Shown here: piece by piece, positions 53,640 to 61,794 of the stretch
Position numbering within the stretch: position 1 is the first letter of the stretch
Layout of the letters: each line of letters opens with the position of its first letter
Translations under genes and position numbers: made by a program
Assembly (NCBI GenBank): GCA_964501535.1
Contig: CAZCSV010000003.1
Location: 252,803 to 316,802, forward strand
Origin: FEN-1279 sp964501535
GTDB taxonomy: Bacteria; Bacteroidota; Ignavibacteria; Tepidaquicellales; Tepidaquicellaceae
Direction of reading: 5' to 3'
DNA: 64,000 nt
The notes under the pieces: generated by a model
What the model saw: only the letters and a program-made list of their open reading frames with translations
What the model was told of the DNA's origin: nothing
The model's database searches: none

Positions 53640-54560
53640 ATGAAAATCACAATCGTTGGAGCAGGAAACGTAGGTGCAACTGCCGCTCAGATAATAGTAG
53701 ACAGGACGCTAGCAAACGATGTAGTACTGCTCGATGTCGTTGAGGGTGTTCCCCAAGGGAAAGCTCTTGATATTTACCAGTCTGCCGCCATTCAGACTTC
53801 CGATACAAAAATTTACGGTACAAACACTTATGAGCCGACAGCTAATTCAGATATTGCTGTATTAACCGCCGGTTCACCAAGGAAACCGGGGATGTCGCGA
53901 GATGACTTAATTGCAATAAACGCCGACATTATAACTAACGCAACAAAGGAAATTGTAAAGTATTCGCCAAACTGCATTATTATTGTCGTGTCAAATCCTT
54001 TGGATGCAATGACATACGCAGCATTCGTGAACAGCCACTTTCCAAGAAACAGAGTTATTGGAATGTCGGGTGTTTTGGACACAGCAAGATTCAAGACTTT
54101 TATTTGTATGGAGCTGAACGTATCAATAGAAAATATTAACGCACTAGTGCTAGGTGGGCACGGCGATTCGATGGTTCCGCTAGTAAGATATACAACTGTT
54201 GCCGGTGTTCCTCTAACGGATTTACTCCCGAAAAGCAGGGTTGATGCTTTAATTGAAAGGACAAGACACGGAGGTGCAGAGATAGTGAAGCATCTTAAGA
54301 CGGGAAGTGCTTATTACGCCCCAGCTGCATCAATAGTACAGATGATAGATTCGATAGTAAACAACAGGCACAGAATAATGGCATGCTGTGTATATTTGCA
54401 GGGTGAATACGGTCATAGCGACATCTGTCTGGGTGTTCCCGTAAAAATCGGTGCACAGGGAATGGAAGAAATCGTTCCAATCAAATTAACAGAAGACGAA
54501 AAGGCAGCGTTCGATAAATCCGCAGAAGATGTAAGAAGCATGATACAGAAGATGCAATAA
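53640..54560 (+). CDS. mdh: Malate dehydrogenase
   Basis: 306 aa, LDH-like group 3 type. GAGNVGATAAQI (NAD loop), LTAGSPRKPGMSRDDL (substrate Arg), VVSNPLDAMTY, and the catalytic His in LGGHGDSMVPL. It interconverts malate and oxaloacetate with NAD. Closed by a strong terminator. Confidence 0.95.
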   Translation: MKITIVGAGNVGATAAQIIVDRTLANDVVLLDVVEGVPQGKALDIYQSAAIQTSDTKIYGTNTYEPTANSDIAVLTAGSPRKPGMSRDDLIAINADIITNATKEIVKYSPNCIIIVVSNPLDAMTYAAFVNSHFPRNRVIGMSGVLDTARFKTFICMELNVSIENINALVLGGHGDSMVPLVRYTTVAGVPLTDLLPKSRVDALIERTRHGGAEIVKHLKTGSAYYAPAASIVQMIDSIVNNRHRIMACCVYLQGEYGHSDICLGVPVKIGAQGMEEIVPIKLTEDEKAAFDKSAEDVRSMIQKMQ

Positions 54561-54580
54561 AAGAGTTTATAACTGAGATA

Positions 54581-54618
54581 AAAAAAGCCGTTATTGCCAA
54601 AACAATAACGGCTTTTCA
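54581..54618. terminator. Bidirectional terminator between mdh and rpmA
   Basis: AAAAGCCGTTATTG pairs perfectly with CAATAACGGCTTTT around a 6-nt loop; A- and T-rich flanks serve both convergent transcripts. Confidence 0.9.
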
Positions 54619-54634
54619 ATTAAACAAAAAAACA

Positions 54635-54895
54635 TTAATTAGTATCCAAAGGTAAAACATTTAAAATTTTTCTTCCTGCTTTATCAGTAAATTTCACTTT
54701 TCCGTCTATCAATGAAAATATCGTATGGTCTCTTCCCAGACCTACATTCTTTCCGGGGATAAATTTTGTTCCTCTTTGTCTGACAAGAATGTTACCTGCT
54801 TTAACGAGTTCACCGCCATAACGCTTTACGCCCAATCTTTTTGATTGCGAATCACGACCATTTTTTGAACTTCCAAGACCTTTTTTATGTGCCAT
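54635..54895 (-). CDS. rpmA: 50S ribosomal protein L27
   Basis: 86 aa. MAHKKGLGSSKNGRDSQSKR, the family start, with RQRGTKFIPGKNVGLGRDHT in the middle. The N-terminus needs no cleavage, unlike Firmicutes. It sits near the peptidyl-transferase centre. Operon with rplU, 18 bp apart. Confidence 0.98.
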   Translation of the reverse strand: MAHKKGLGSSKNGRDSQSKRLGVKRYGGELVKAGNILVRQRGTKFIPGKNVGLGRDHTIFSLIDGKVKFTDKAGRKILNVLPLDTN

Positions 54896-54913
54896 ATTAC
54901 TTAAACTTTTAAA

Positions 54914-55222
54914 TTATATAATTTTTTCTATTACTATCTGGGTATACTGCTGTTTATGTCCTTTTTTAACCTTATACCCTTTTCTGATTTTTTTCTTGAA
55001 CACTATCACCTTTTCATCTTTAACATGGCCTAAAACTTTCGCTTCCACTTTATGCTTCAATGTCGGGGCTCCCACCTCAAAATTATTATCGTCCGAAGAA
55101 TAGAATAATACCTTATCGAATTTGATTTTTTTACCCTCTTCTTCAGCAAGTTTAGGAACAAATAACTTCTGATTTTCCTGAACTTTATACTGTACTCCTT
55201 TAATATCTACAATAGCGTACAT
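54914..55222 (-). CDS. rplU: 50S ribosomal protein L21
   Basis: 102 aa. Starts MYAIVDIKGVQYKVQENQK and contains the L21 signature KKIRKGYKVKKGHKQQYTQI. First gene of the rplU-rpmA pair; its leader (55223-55474, shared with a divergent gene) shows no clear structured element. Confidence 0.98.
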   Translation of the reverse strand: MYAIVDIKGVQYKVQENQKLFVPKLAEEEGKKIKFDKVLFYSSDDNNFEVGAPTLKHKVEAKVLGHVKDEKVIVFKKKIRKGYKVKKGHKQQYTQIVIEKII

Positions 55223-55474
55223 TCCTATAAATATTTATTTATAAAAGAGTAATTTAATAATTTAAACGTAAAAATTCAATGGATAAGCAATTCATATTTT
55301 GCTTTATTGGAATTAACATACTCTCATTACAATTATCTTCAAGATATGAATAGAATTTAATTACATTTTATGATACAAGATTTTTTTTTCAGATAGAGTA
55401 TATATAATTAGTTTGATTATTTAAATCATTTTACTAATATTTATAAAGTTCCCACAATCTCAACATTTATTATT

Positions 55475-56287
55475 ATGAACAGATTACTACTAATATTAGT
55501 GATAATATTAACTGTATATTCTTTTGGATTCTCACAATCCGAAAAAGAATTTTTCAATCAAGGAGTAAAAGCATATAATAGTAAAAACTTCAAGGGTGCA
55601 ATAGATAATTTTACAAAAGCCATTGAACTGTCTAACACGTACACAGAGGCATATTATTACCGCGGGATTTCTTACCGCAGTATGAAAGAAGATTCAAACG
55701 CAATATACGATTTCAATAAAGTAATTGAATTATCTCCCGAATATGCTGCGGCATATTACCAGCGTGGAATCTCTTATAAAAATCTGCTTTACGATGTGAA
55801 GGCAATCTCGGATTTTACAAAGGCAATTCTGATAAACTACAAATTTGCAGAAGCATACAACAGCCGCGGTCTTGTATATTTCAGTTTAGAAAAAAATCAA
55901 ACTGCTATTTCGGATTATAATAAAGCCATCAAATTAAATCCTAAATATGCGGAAGCATATTACAACCGCGGCCTGGTATATTATAAACTTGAAAAACACT
56001 CAAAAGCAATTTCCGATTTTTCCAAAGCAATTAAATTTAATCCAAAATATGCGGAAGCATATTACAATCGCGGAAATGTTTATTACGATTTAAAAGAAAA
56101 TCAGTTAGCAATAACGGATTTCACAAAAGCCATAGAGATTAATCCAAATTATGCCGAGGCATATAACAACAGGGGCAACGTATATTATTATCTATGGGAT
56201 AAAAACAAAGCCTGTGAAGACTGGCGGAAAGCATATTCACTCGGCTTAACAGACTTAAAGGAATTGGTGGAAGAGTTTTGTAAATAG
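55475..56287 (+). CDS. TPR-repeat periplasmic protein
   Basis: 270 aa with a signal peptide (FSQ, about residue 20). Six to seven near-identical 34-residue tetratricopeptide repeats follow (YAEAYYNRGLVYYKLEK, AISDFSKAIKFNP), so it is a superhelical scaffold for protein binding. Very regular repeats suggest recent internal duplication. No catalytic domain. Likely periplasmic. Confidence 0.88.
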   Translation: MNRLLLILVIILTVYSFGFSQSEKEFFNQGVKAYNSKNFKGAIDNFTKAIELSNTYTEAYYYRGISYRSMKEDSNAIYDFNKVIELSPEYAAAYYQRGISYKNLLYDVKAISDFTKAILINYKFAEAYNSRGLVYFSLEKNQTAISDYNKAIKLNPKYAEAYYNRGLVYYKLEKHSKAISDFSKAIKFNPKYAEAYYNRGNVYYDLKENQLAITDFTKAIEINPNYAEAYNNRGNVYYYLWDKNKACEDWRKAYSLGLTDLKELVEEFCK

Positions 56288-56336
56288 AGAGCATATTGCT
56301 TTGTTAGAAAAAAATAAATATGAAGGAGGATGATTA

Positions 56337-56516
56337 ATGAACATTCTCGATAAAATAATAAAAATGCTCGAAGATATTTTCGAGAGGTCTACAAATGTAT
56401 TAATGACCGTTTTTTTCCTTCTGGCGGTAATAATATTTGTAATTTGCTGTATAGCACTTGTTGTTCTCGGGATTATTTGGTTATATACTTATTTTACAAC
56501 CGGCGCTTTTTATTAA
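56337..56516 (+). CDS. Small membrane peptide (59 aa)
   Basis: A 59-codon ORF preceded by a very good Shine-Dalgarno site (AAGGAGGA, 7 bp before ATG), unusual for this genome. The N-terminal third is amphipathic (MNILDKIIKMLEDIFERS), then a single hydrophobic segment (about 22-48) with two adjacent Cys. It lies between the TPR protein and the metallopeptidase. Function unknown; the strong ribosome site argues that it is translated. Confidence 0.6.
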   Translation: MNILDKIIKMLEDIFERSTNVLMTVFFLLAVIIFVICCIALVVLGIIWLYTYFTTGAFY

Positions 56517-56655
56517 TAGCCTGAAAACATCCATCAGCAGGCGACATTAGCTCCAACCATATGATAAAATTCCTATTTTCGACAATTACATTTTTACGTA
56601 TCATTTGTTTAATATTTATAATAAATTTTAATGAAGTTAAAAGGGAGTATTTATT

Positions 56656-57498
56656 ATGCGATGGAGAGGCAGAGAAGGAAGCACAAACATCGAGGACAGG
56701 AGAGGTCTTTCGGGCAAAGGTATAATAGGCGGCGGAATCGGGACGATTATAATTATGCTTGTTGTATATTTACTTGGTGGAGACCCGACTCAAATTCTCG
56801 AGACAACGCAAAATACAAACACACAGAACATATCAGAATACAAGCCCACAGCTGAAGAACAGGAACTTGCCGAATTCACATCAGTCGTCTTAGCAGAAAC
56901 CGAGAAAGTCTGGACTAAATTATTCAGACAAGAGGGGCTGGTATATGAATATCCGAAATTGGTGCTGTATACAAATTCAGTCAGTTCCGCCTGCGGTGTT
57001 TCGGGTTCTTCCACAGGTCCTTTTTATTGTCCGGGCGACAGGAAAGTATACATCGACCTTATTTTCTTTAATGAATTAAGGAATAAGTTCAGAGCACCCG
57101 GAGATTTTGCAATTGCTTACGTAATTGCACATGAAATCGGTCATCATGTTCAGACTTTGCTAGGAACCAGTGATAAAATGAATTCACTCCGAAACCGCCT
57201 AAGTAAAAAGGAATTCAACAAATACTTAGTTCGTTTTGAATTGCAGGCAGATTATTTTGCAGGTGTATGGGCGCATTACGTGGAACGAATGAATCTTCTC
57301 GAGAAAGGCGACCTTGAGGAAGCACTGAATGCCGCTAGTTCCGTTGGTGATGACCGGATACAAAAAAGTGTGCAGGGCTACGTCGTACCTGATTCTTTTA
57401 CACACGGGACTTCTGAGCAGAGGCAGAGGTGGTTTAACAAAGGATTCAAGTCGGGAGATATGAAAGGAGGAGATACATTTAATGCCAAAATATTATAA
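56656..57498 (+). CDS. Putative neutral zinc metallopeptidase (YpfJ family)
   Basis: 280 aa. N-terminal MRWRGREGSTNIEDRRG, a membrane segment (about 25-42), then a globular domain with the HEIGH zinc motif (AYVIAHEIGHHVQ) and ELQADYFAGVWAHYVE, which supplies the third ligand. PF04228-type proteins are membrane-anchored with unknown substrate. Last host gene before the integrated element, 91 bp from its left border. Confidence 0.9.
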   Translation: MRWRGREGSTNIEDRRGLSGKGIIGGGIGTIIIMLVVYLLGGDPTQILETTQNTNTQNISEYKPTAEEQELAEFTSVVLAETEKVWTKLFRQEGLVYEYPKLVLYTNSVSSACGVSGSSTGPFYCPGDRKVYIDLIFFNELRNKFRAPGDFAIAYVIAHEIGHHVQTLLGTSDKMNSLRNRLSKKEFNKYLVRFELQADYFAGVWAHYVERMNLLEKGDLEEALNAASSVGDDRIQKSVQGYVVPDSFTHGTSEQRQRWFNKGFKSGDMKGGDTFNAKIL

Positions 57499-57589
57499 CT
57501 ATAAAAAACTTTTTACAATTTTTATATTTTTATTGCACTTTTTTTACCATAGTAAAAATCAAAAATGTTGATTATTTTGCAAAAAACGA

Positions 57590-57638
57590 ACGGAGAGGTG
57601 GCTGAGTGGTTGAAAGCGGCGGTCTCGAAAACCGTTAT
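57590..57638 (+). repeat. Left attachment site: truncated tRNA-Ser 5' half
   Basis: 49 bp identical to 63946-63994. It holds the first 47 nt of a tRNA-Ser gene (from GGAGAGGTGG at 57592 through the anticodon arm) plus two upstream bases. After 57638 the sequence leaves the tRNA, so this copy is a remnant. Confidence 0.88.
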
Positions 57639-57751
57639 CATTCCTTAAAATCTTATCAAATTTAAACTTTTTTACCATACTTTTTACATTTTTTTTTGCT
57701 TTCATACCCGAATTTTAAGCATTTTTTGACCTGCGGGAAGGGTTAAAAATT

Positions 57752-58804
57752 ATGTTCTTATCCAAACACAAAAACGGTTATTATTATGTCCATTATACTG
57801 ATGACATAACAGGTAAACGCAATGCAATTTCTACGAAAGAGAGATATAAACCGGAAGCGGTCAAATTCCTATCGGATTTCAAAAACAATCTTAAAGACAA
57901 GACAAAAGAAAAATTGAAAGTTCATTATCTTAGTGAGCTGAAAACGGAAGTTATGCAATATGTATTAAACAATATGGAATTTTCAACGTGCAAACTCTAT
58001 AAAGCTGTATTCGATAATATGTTTCGCATATTTGAGGATAAACCTTTAAAGCTGATTAATTCCAATGATATTGAATTATACAAGACCATAAGAGCCGGAG
58101 AGGTTACAAAAGCAACGGTAAACAAGGACATAAACACTATGAAAGCAATTTTTAATATTGCTATTCGTTTCGATTGGTTAAATGTCAATCCGGTTAAGAA
58201 CATCAAAAAATTAAGCATTCCCGAAAAGGAATATTTAGCTTTTACAGATGTTCAAATAAAAATGATATTAGGGAAAATTGAAAACCAATCAATAAAGAAC
58301 TTCGTTAAATTCGCTATCCTGACAGGTTGCAGATTAAACGAAATAATAAATTTGCAGTGGAAAGATGTTAATTTTTCGGAAAGAATTTTGACTATAAGAA
58401 ACAAACCTAATTTCAAGACAAAGACGGGGAAAATAAGACAGATACCAATTTCAGATAGTTTATATAAATTGCTTAGCGGAATGATAAATATTAATGCAGG
58501 TGAAAAGACCTTGAATTTTGTAAATCCCGAAAGATATATTTTTGTCAATCCGAATAACTATAAGTATTGTAAAAATTATGTATCGAAGTATTTTAAAAAC
58601 GTTTTGAGGTCGCTTAAATTCAATGAAAAATATCATTTCCATTGCTTAAGACATACGTTTATTACAAACCTTATTAAAAGCGGTGTTAATATAAACTATG
58701 TCAAGGAAATAGCCGGTCATAGTGAAATCGTAACTACTATGAATTATATCCATATATCTACAAATGATTTAAGGGAAGCGGTGAACAAGATTAGCATTTT
58801 ATAA
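57752..58804 (+). CDS. int: Tyrosine recombinase/integrase
   Basis: 350 aa. A short N-terminal arm-binding region (about 1-50), a SAM-like core-binding domain (about 55-150) and the catalytic domain. Catalytic residues present: Arg194 (TGCRLNEI), a Lys near 224-227, His297 and Arg300 (HCLRHTF), His323 (AGHSEIV) and the nucleophile Tyr332 (TTMNY). It should integrate and excise the element at tRNA-Ser. Adjacent to the left attachment site, as usual. The leader GGGAAGGG serves as ribosome-binding site. Confidence 0.93.
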   Translation: MFLSKHKNGYYYVHYTDDITGKRNAISTKERYKPEAVKFLSDFKNNLKDKTKEKLKVHYLSELKTEVMQYVLNNMEFSTCKLYKAVFDNMFRIFEDKPLKLINSNDIELYKTIRAGEVTKATVNKDINTMKAIFNIAIRFDWLNVNPVKNIKKLSIPEKEYLAFTDVQIKMILGKIENQSIKNFVKFAILTGCRLNEIINLQWKDVNFSERILTIRNKPNFKTKTGKIRQIPISDSLYKLLSGMININAGEKTLNFVNPERYIFVNPNNYKYCKNYVSKYFKNVLRSLKFNEKYHFHCLRHTFITNLIKSGVNINYVKEIAGHSEIVTTMNYIHISTNDLREAVNKISIL

Positions 58805-58818
58805 GATAAATTAGAATA

Positions 58819-58849
58819 TTGATTATTTCGGAAATTGTGAATAAGTTTT
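58819..58849 (+). promoter_or_regulatory. Promoter TTG-N20-TAAGTTTT
   Basis: TTG at 58819-58821, spacer 20, TAAGTTTT at 58842-58849 (one base from TAnnTTTG). It lies just after the integrase stop and 27 bp before the lipoprotein start, so cargo has its own expression signal. Confidence 0.55.
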
Positions 58850-58876
58850 AAAAACAAATCTAAATGGGAAGGGAAT

Positions 58877-59317
58877 ATGAAGTATATTTTTGTTTTACTC
58901 TTAGCAATTCTATTATTTGGGTGTAATAGTGATGAAAATCCTGTAAACTCGGGGACTACTGGTTATCCTAATATTAATGGCTGGGATTTGGTGTATTCCA
59001 AAACCGAAATGGATTCTTCGAGGGTTTATATACAGGGTAAAATAATTACAATTGGATATATTGACTTTAGAGAATATCGCAATGCTAAAATGCACTTTGA
59101 ATATAAATCAGATAGCACTTTTAATCTAAAATTAATCAGTAAAAGCGGGTATCATTTTTTAATCGAGAATTTAAACAAGACAGTTAATTGGACTTATGTT
59201 GCCGATTCGGTTTCAGGTTTTGGGACAGGTAATTTAATAGATTCGTTGCATTTTAAAATATCAGTTCAAAATCCAATGAATATAGCTTTTAAAAACCTTA
59301 ATGTTTATTTTAAATAA
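58877..59317 (+). CDS. Element-encoded lipoprotein
   Basis: 146 aa. Signal peptide with lipobox LLFGC (Cys at residue 16), followed by a Ser/Gly/Asn-rich linker (NPVNSGTTG). The rest is beta-rich and ends ...NVYFK. No family recognised. As a surface or periplasmic lipoprotein expressed from an integrated element it could alter host surface properties, for example to exclude other phages; that is inference. Ribosome-binding leader GGGAAGGG. Confidence 0.7.
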   Translation: MKYIFVLLLAILLFGCNSDENPVNSGTTGYPNINGWDLVYSKTEMDSSRVYIQGKIITIGYIDFREYRNAKMHFEYKSDSTFNLKLISKSGYHFLIENLNKTVNWTYVADSVSGFGTGNLIDSLHFKISVQNPMNIAFKNLNVYFK

Positions 59318-59383
59318 TAAAATTGCGTAATACTCACTATTTATAAGGATTTCAAGATATTTAAAATATTTAAGGGAAGGAAA

Positions 59384-60056
59384 ATGAAAGATTTAACTTT
59401 TACTAAATGGATAAGTAAAAATAAAAATGCAATACAGAAAAGCTTAAATGATTTACCTCATAACGTAAGAGCTGATATTGATAATGATGTATTAAATGCT
59501 TTTTTGTATGAATGTTTTCAGATTTCCAAATCCAATACATCAATACAAATCCCCCTCGAAGACGGTAAAATAATGACTATAAGATATTTTATTTATTTAT
59601 TTCTTAGAGAGAATATTTTAGAAATAAGTGAAATGGATTTTATTAAATCACAATTGAGTTTACTTAAGAAAGACGGTTTGAAGATATTATTTCGTGCATT
59701 TCAGAATATACGATCCAATTATATAACTAATATAATAAAAAATAAAAAAGCTTTAATAAATAAGAATAATAAAATAATAAGTTTGTCAAATGATGTAAAA
59801 GATATAAAAAAATTAGAAAAGGAAAATGAAATAAAAAAAAAATGAAATTGAAGATTTAAAAGAAATTTTAAAAAATTATAAAACGGCGTCACAAAAATAT
59901 TCACTTGATATGTTTAGAGATTATGAAACTATCTATAAAAATAATGCAGGGTTTAATTACAAGGTTGCTTTCGGTTTGTTAGTTAAAAAATATCCTGAAT
60001 TAGACAAATCTAATTATAATACTTTTCATACGGCGTATAAAAAAAGAAGTCCATAG
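59384..60056 (+). CDS. Split hypothetical gene: +1 frame change at a run of ten A
   Basis: Frame 1 encodes 153 aa (MKDLTFTKW... to KENEIKKK) and stops at TGA directly after ten A (59833-59842). Shifting by one base there continues as NEIEDLKEILKNYKTASQKY and reads open to TAG at 60054-60056, giving a ~223-aa product. Downstream sequence has charged coding character and no good start of its own (only ATG 59910). Either transcript slippage on A10 yields two products or an indel separates the frames. Content: Lys/Asn/Ile-rich, coiled-coil-like; a first half that could form a small helical DNA-binding fold is guesswork. Leader GGGAAGG. Confidence 0.6.
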
Positions 60057-60130
60057 ACAGAAAAACAACTCAATAAACCCACTTTTATAAATAGGTAAAT
60101 ATAAAAAAAAGTATATTTTATAAATTCATA

Positions 60131-60279
60131 TTGAAACTTTAAAGAGTTTTGATAAAAAATTTATTACATATTAAACAACTTTTTAAAGCACTGCAGAAGT
60201 CTTTCGATTGCAATCCTTCCCTTGCACTCTTTAAGGTTTCAACTTTTGTGGTGCTTAACTTTTTAAAAATGAAACCTTA
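60131..60279 (+). promoter_or_regulatory. Leader with mutually exclusive pairings over a start codon
   Basis: Arm 1 (60131-60147) pairs with arm 2 (60226-60242): 17 bp, one G-U type mismatch. Arm 2 also contains TAAGGTTTCA (60232-60241), the exact complement of TGAAACCTTA (60270-60279), whose last A is the A of the ATG of the next gene. Only one pairing can form at a time. AAGCAC (60186-60191) can pair with GTGCTT (60251-60256), and AACTTTTTAAA occurs twice (60177, 60257). GATTGCAATC (60206-60215) is a perfect palindrome. Seen as DNA, the motif TGAAAC[TC]TTA occurs three times (two direct, one inverted), so a protein-binding site or replication origin is an alternative. Confidence 0.6.
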
Positions 60280-60713
60280 TGGAAAAAATCACAATCAAAT
60301 CTAATGGGCGTGTTCTTTTAATCCTATCTGATAATAGCTATAAACCAGTAAGAAAAATCGGATACATCAAAGATCGAACATTCTACACTAAACGGAATTT
60401 AAAAGGACAAGTATTTAATAAATTCGGTGACGGTGCGGGTATTAACTATAAATTCGTTTCTGAATACTGGAAGCACTTTGATTTAATCACTGTCGAAGTG
60501 GATTCTATACTATATGAAACATCAAGAGAGTATTTTCTCAAAAACGGATATATAAGACAGTATCATAATTTAGACAAACAAATATATTTACCGTTTGAGA
60601 GTTTCGGAATGGATAAGGTGAAAGCGTGGGAGCAACAGGAAGCAGGAAATAATAAGTTTGAAATAATTTCTAAGCAAGTTACAAAGCTGAAAATTCAAAT
60701 GAGTTTATTCTAA
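60279..60713 (+). CDS. Hypothetical element protein, first gene of the replication operon
   Basis: 144 aa, no recognised family. The N-terminal half is beta-rich (KITIKSNGRVLLILSD, RKIGYIKDRTFYTKR), and the C-terminal half contains YWKHFDLITVEVDSILYETSREYFLKNG. Its stop overlaps the next start by one base (TAATG). Its start codon lies inside the alternative hairpin, so its translation, and perhaps that of the coupled genes, is under leader control. A role in origin binding or copy control is possible. Confidence 0.6.
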   Translation: MEKITIKSNGRVLLILSDNSYKPVRKIGYIKDRTFYTKRNLKGQVFNKFGDGAGINYKFVSEYWKHFDLITVEVDSILYETSREYFLKNGYIRQYHNLDKQIYLPFESFGMDKVKAWEQQEAGNNKFEIISKQVTKLKIQMSLF

Positions 60714-61468
60714 TGGATACCGGATATATAATGTTACATCGTAGAATCGTATCGAGTGATATATATAAACTTCCCCCGTTATATCTTCGTGTATTCGAGC
60801 GGTTATTACTTGAAGCAAACCATAAAGATAATATAATTCCATATAAGGACAGAATAACAGGGCAACACTCTAAGAAACTCATTAAACGTGGCGAAAGAAT
60901 GACAAGTTTAAGACAGGTTGCCGAGTGGGTGGCGTGGTATGAGCGTGGTATCTTGAAAGTTCCGAATGTTAAAACCATAAAACAGGTCTTAGATTGGTTA
61001 ATTGAAAATGATATGATTAAAATTTACAATCTTAATGAAAGTAACAGGAATGAAACTCATTATATCATTGTAAATTATAATGGTTATCAAAGCAAGGGTA
61101 AAACGAAAGTAACAGAAAAGAAACAGTCATTGGATACAAACAATAATGATAAAGAATGTAAAGAAAAGAACTATCTTTCCCCCGTAGTAAAATTATTTAT
61201 GGTTATTAGTGGTAAAGATAAATCTAATGCTTATTCATTAGTAAATAAGTTATTGAAGTATAAAGCTGGGGACGGGCTGACATATTTGCAAAAATGCTTA
61301 ATGCTGATGTATATCATTCGGAAAAATCGAGAACGTATTAACGAATCTAAATATATCGGAATCCTGACAAATCAATACAGGGAAACAAGCTATTCGGATT
61401 TTAAGAATACTGTATTTTCTGAGCGTGAAAAATTTTTAATTAATAATAATCTTGAAATATGGAATTAA
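60713..61468 (+). CDS. Phage-type replisome organiser (DnaD-like N-terminal domain)
   Basis: 251 aa. The N-terminal ~115 residues resemble phage replication initiators: IMLHRRIVSSDIYKLPPLYL, LLLEANHKDN, KRGERMTSLRQVAEW, KTIKQVLDWLIENDMIKIYN and ending IIVNYNGYQ, a winged-helix domain typical of phage replisome organisers. The C-terminal half is less conserved and may carry a helicase-recruiting region. It should open the origin or load the helicase encoded two genes downstream. Confidence 0.7.
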   Translation: MDTGYIMLHRRIVSSDIYKLPPLYLRVFERLLLEANHKDNIIPYKDRITGQHSKKLIKRGERMTSLRQVAEWVAWYERGILKVPNVKTIKQVLDWLIENDMIKIYNLNESNRNETHYIIVNYNGYQSKGKTKVTEKKQSLDTNNNDKECKEKNYLSPVVKLFMVISGKDKSNAYSLVNKLLKYKAGDGLTYLQKCLMLMYIIRKNRERINESKYIGILTNQYRETSYSDFKNTVFSEREKFLINNNLEIWN

Positions 61469-61794
61469 TGGATACTAAAAACATACTTGATACCCTTAAT
61501 AACTCTTTCGGATACGTGGACTTTATGAATACTTATAATGAAATGATTGAAAACGGTTCGATAGATACAACAAACCTGAGAAAACCTGAGAGAAAAGAAT
61601 TTTACCTGCGGAAAAACGAAATAAAAAGCAGGTTAAAAAAAGAGTGGGTTCGGGAAAATCCAAATGACATTATAAGAATTTCAAAAGAACTGAAATTAAT
61701 ATACAATGTTAGTCAAGATGACAAATTTAATAATTTCCTGAATGAACTGAATAAGCAAGTAAATTTTTATAAAAGATTAAATCAATTACAATGA
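61459..61794 (+). CDS. Small hypothetical protein between replication genes
   Basis: 111 aa, overlapping both neighbours (10 bp before, 4 bp after, the latter ATGA), so tightly coupled. An alternative start at 61468 removes three residues. Highly charged helical sequence (RKPERKEFYLRKNEIKSRLKKEW). Position between organiser and helicase suggests a helicase-loader or adaptor role, but no motif supports it. Confidence 0.55.
   Translation: MELMDTKNILDTLNNSFGYVDFMNTYNEMIENGSIDTTNLRKPERKEFYLRKNEIKSRLKKEWVRENPNDIIRISKELKLIYNVSQDDKFNNFLNELNKQVNFYKRLNQLQ

Noticed and set aside
57592..57638. A second functional tRNA-Ser
   Set aside because: Sequence leaves the tRNA right after the anticodon arm; no T-arm or acceptor 3' strand follows.
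59910..60056. A separate small gene starting at ATG 59910
   Set aside because: Coding character extends upstream of this ATG to the A-run, so it is more likely the tail of the split gene.
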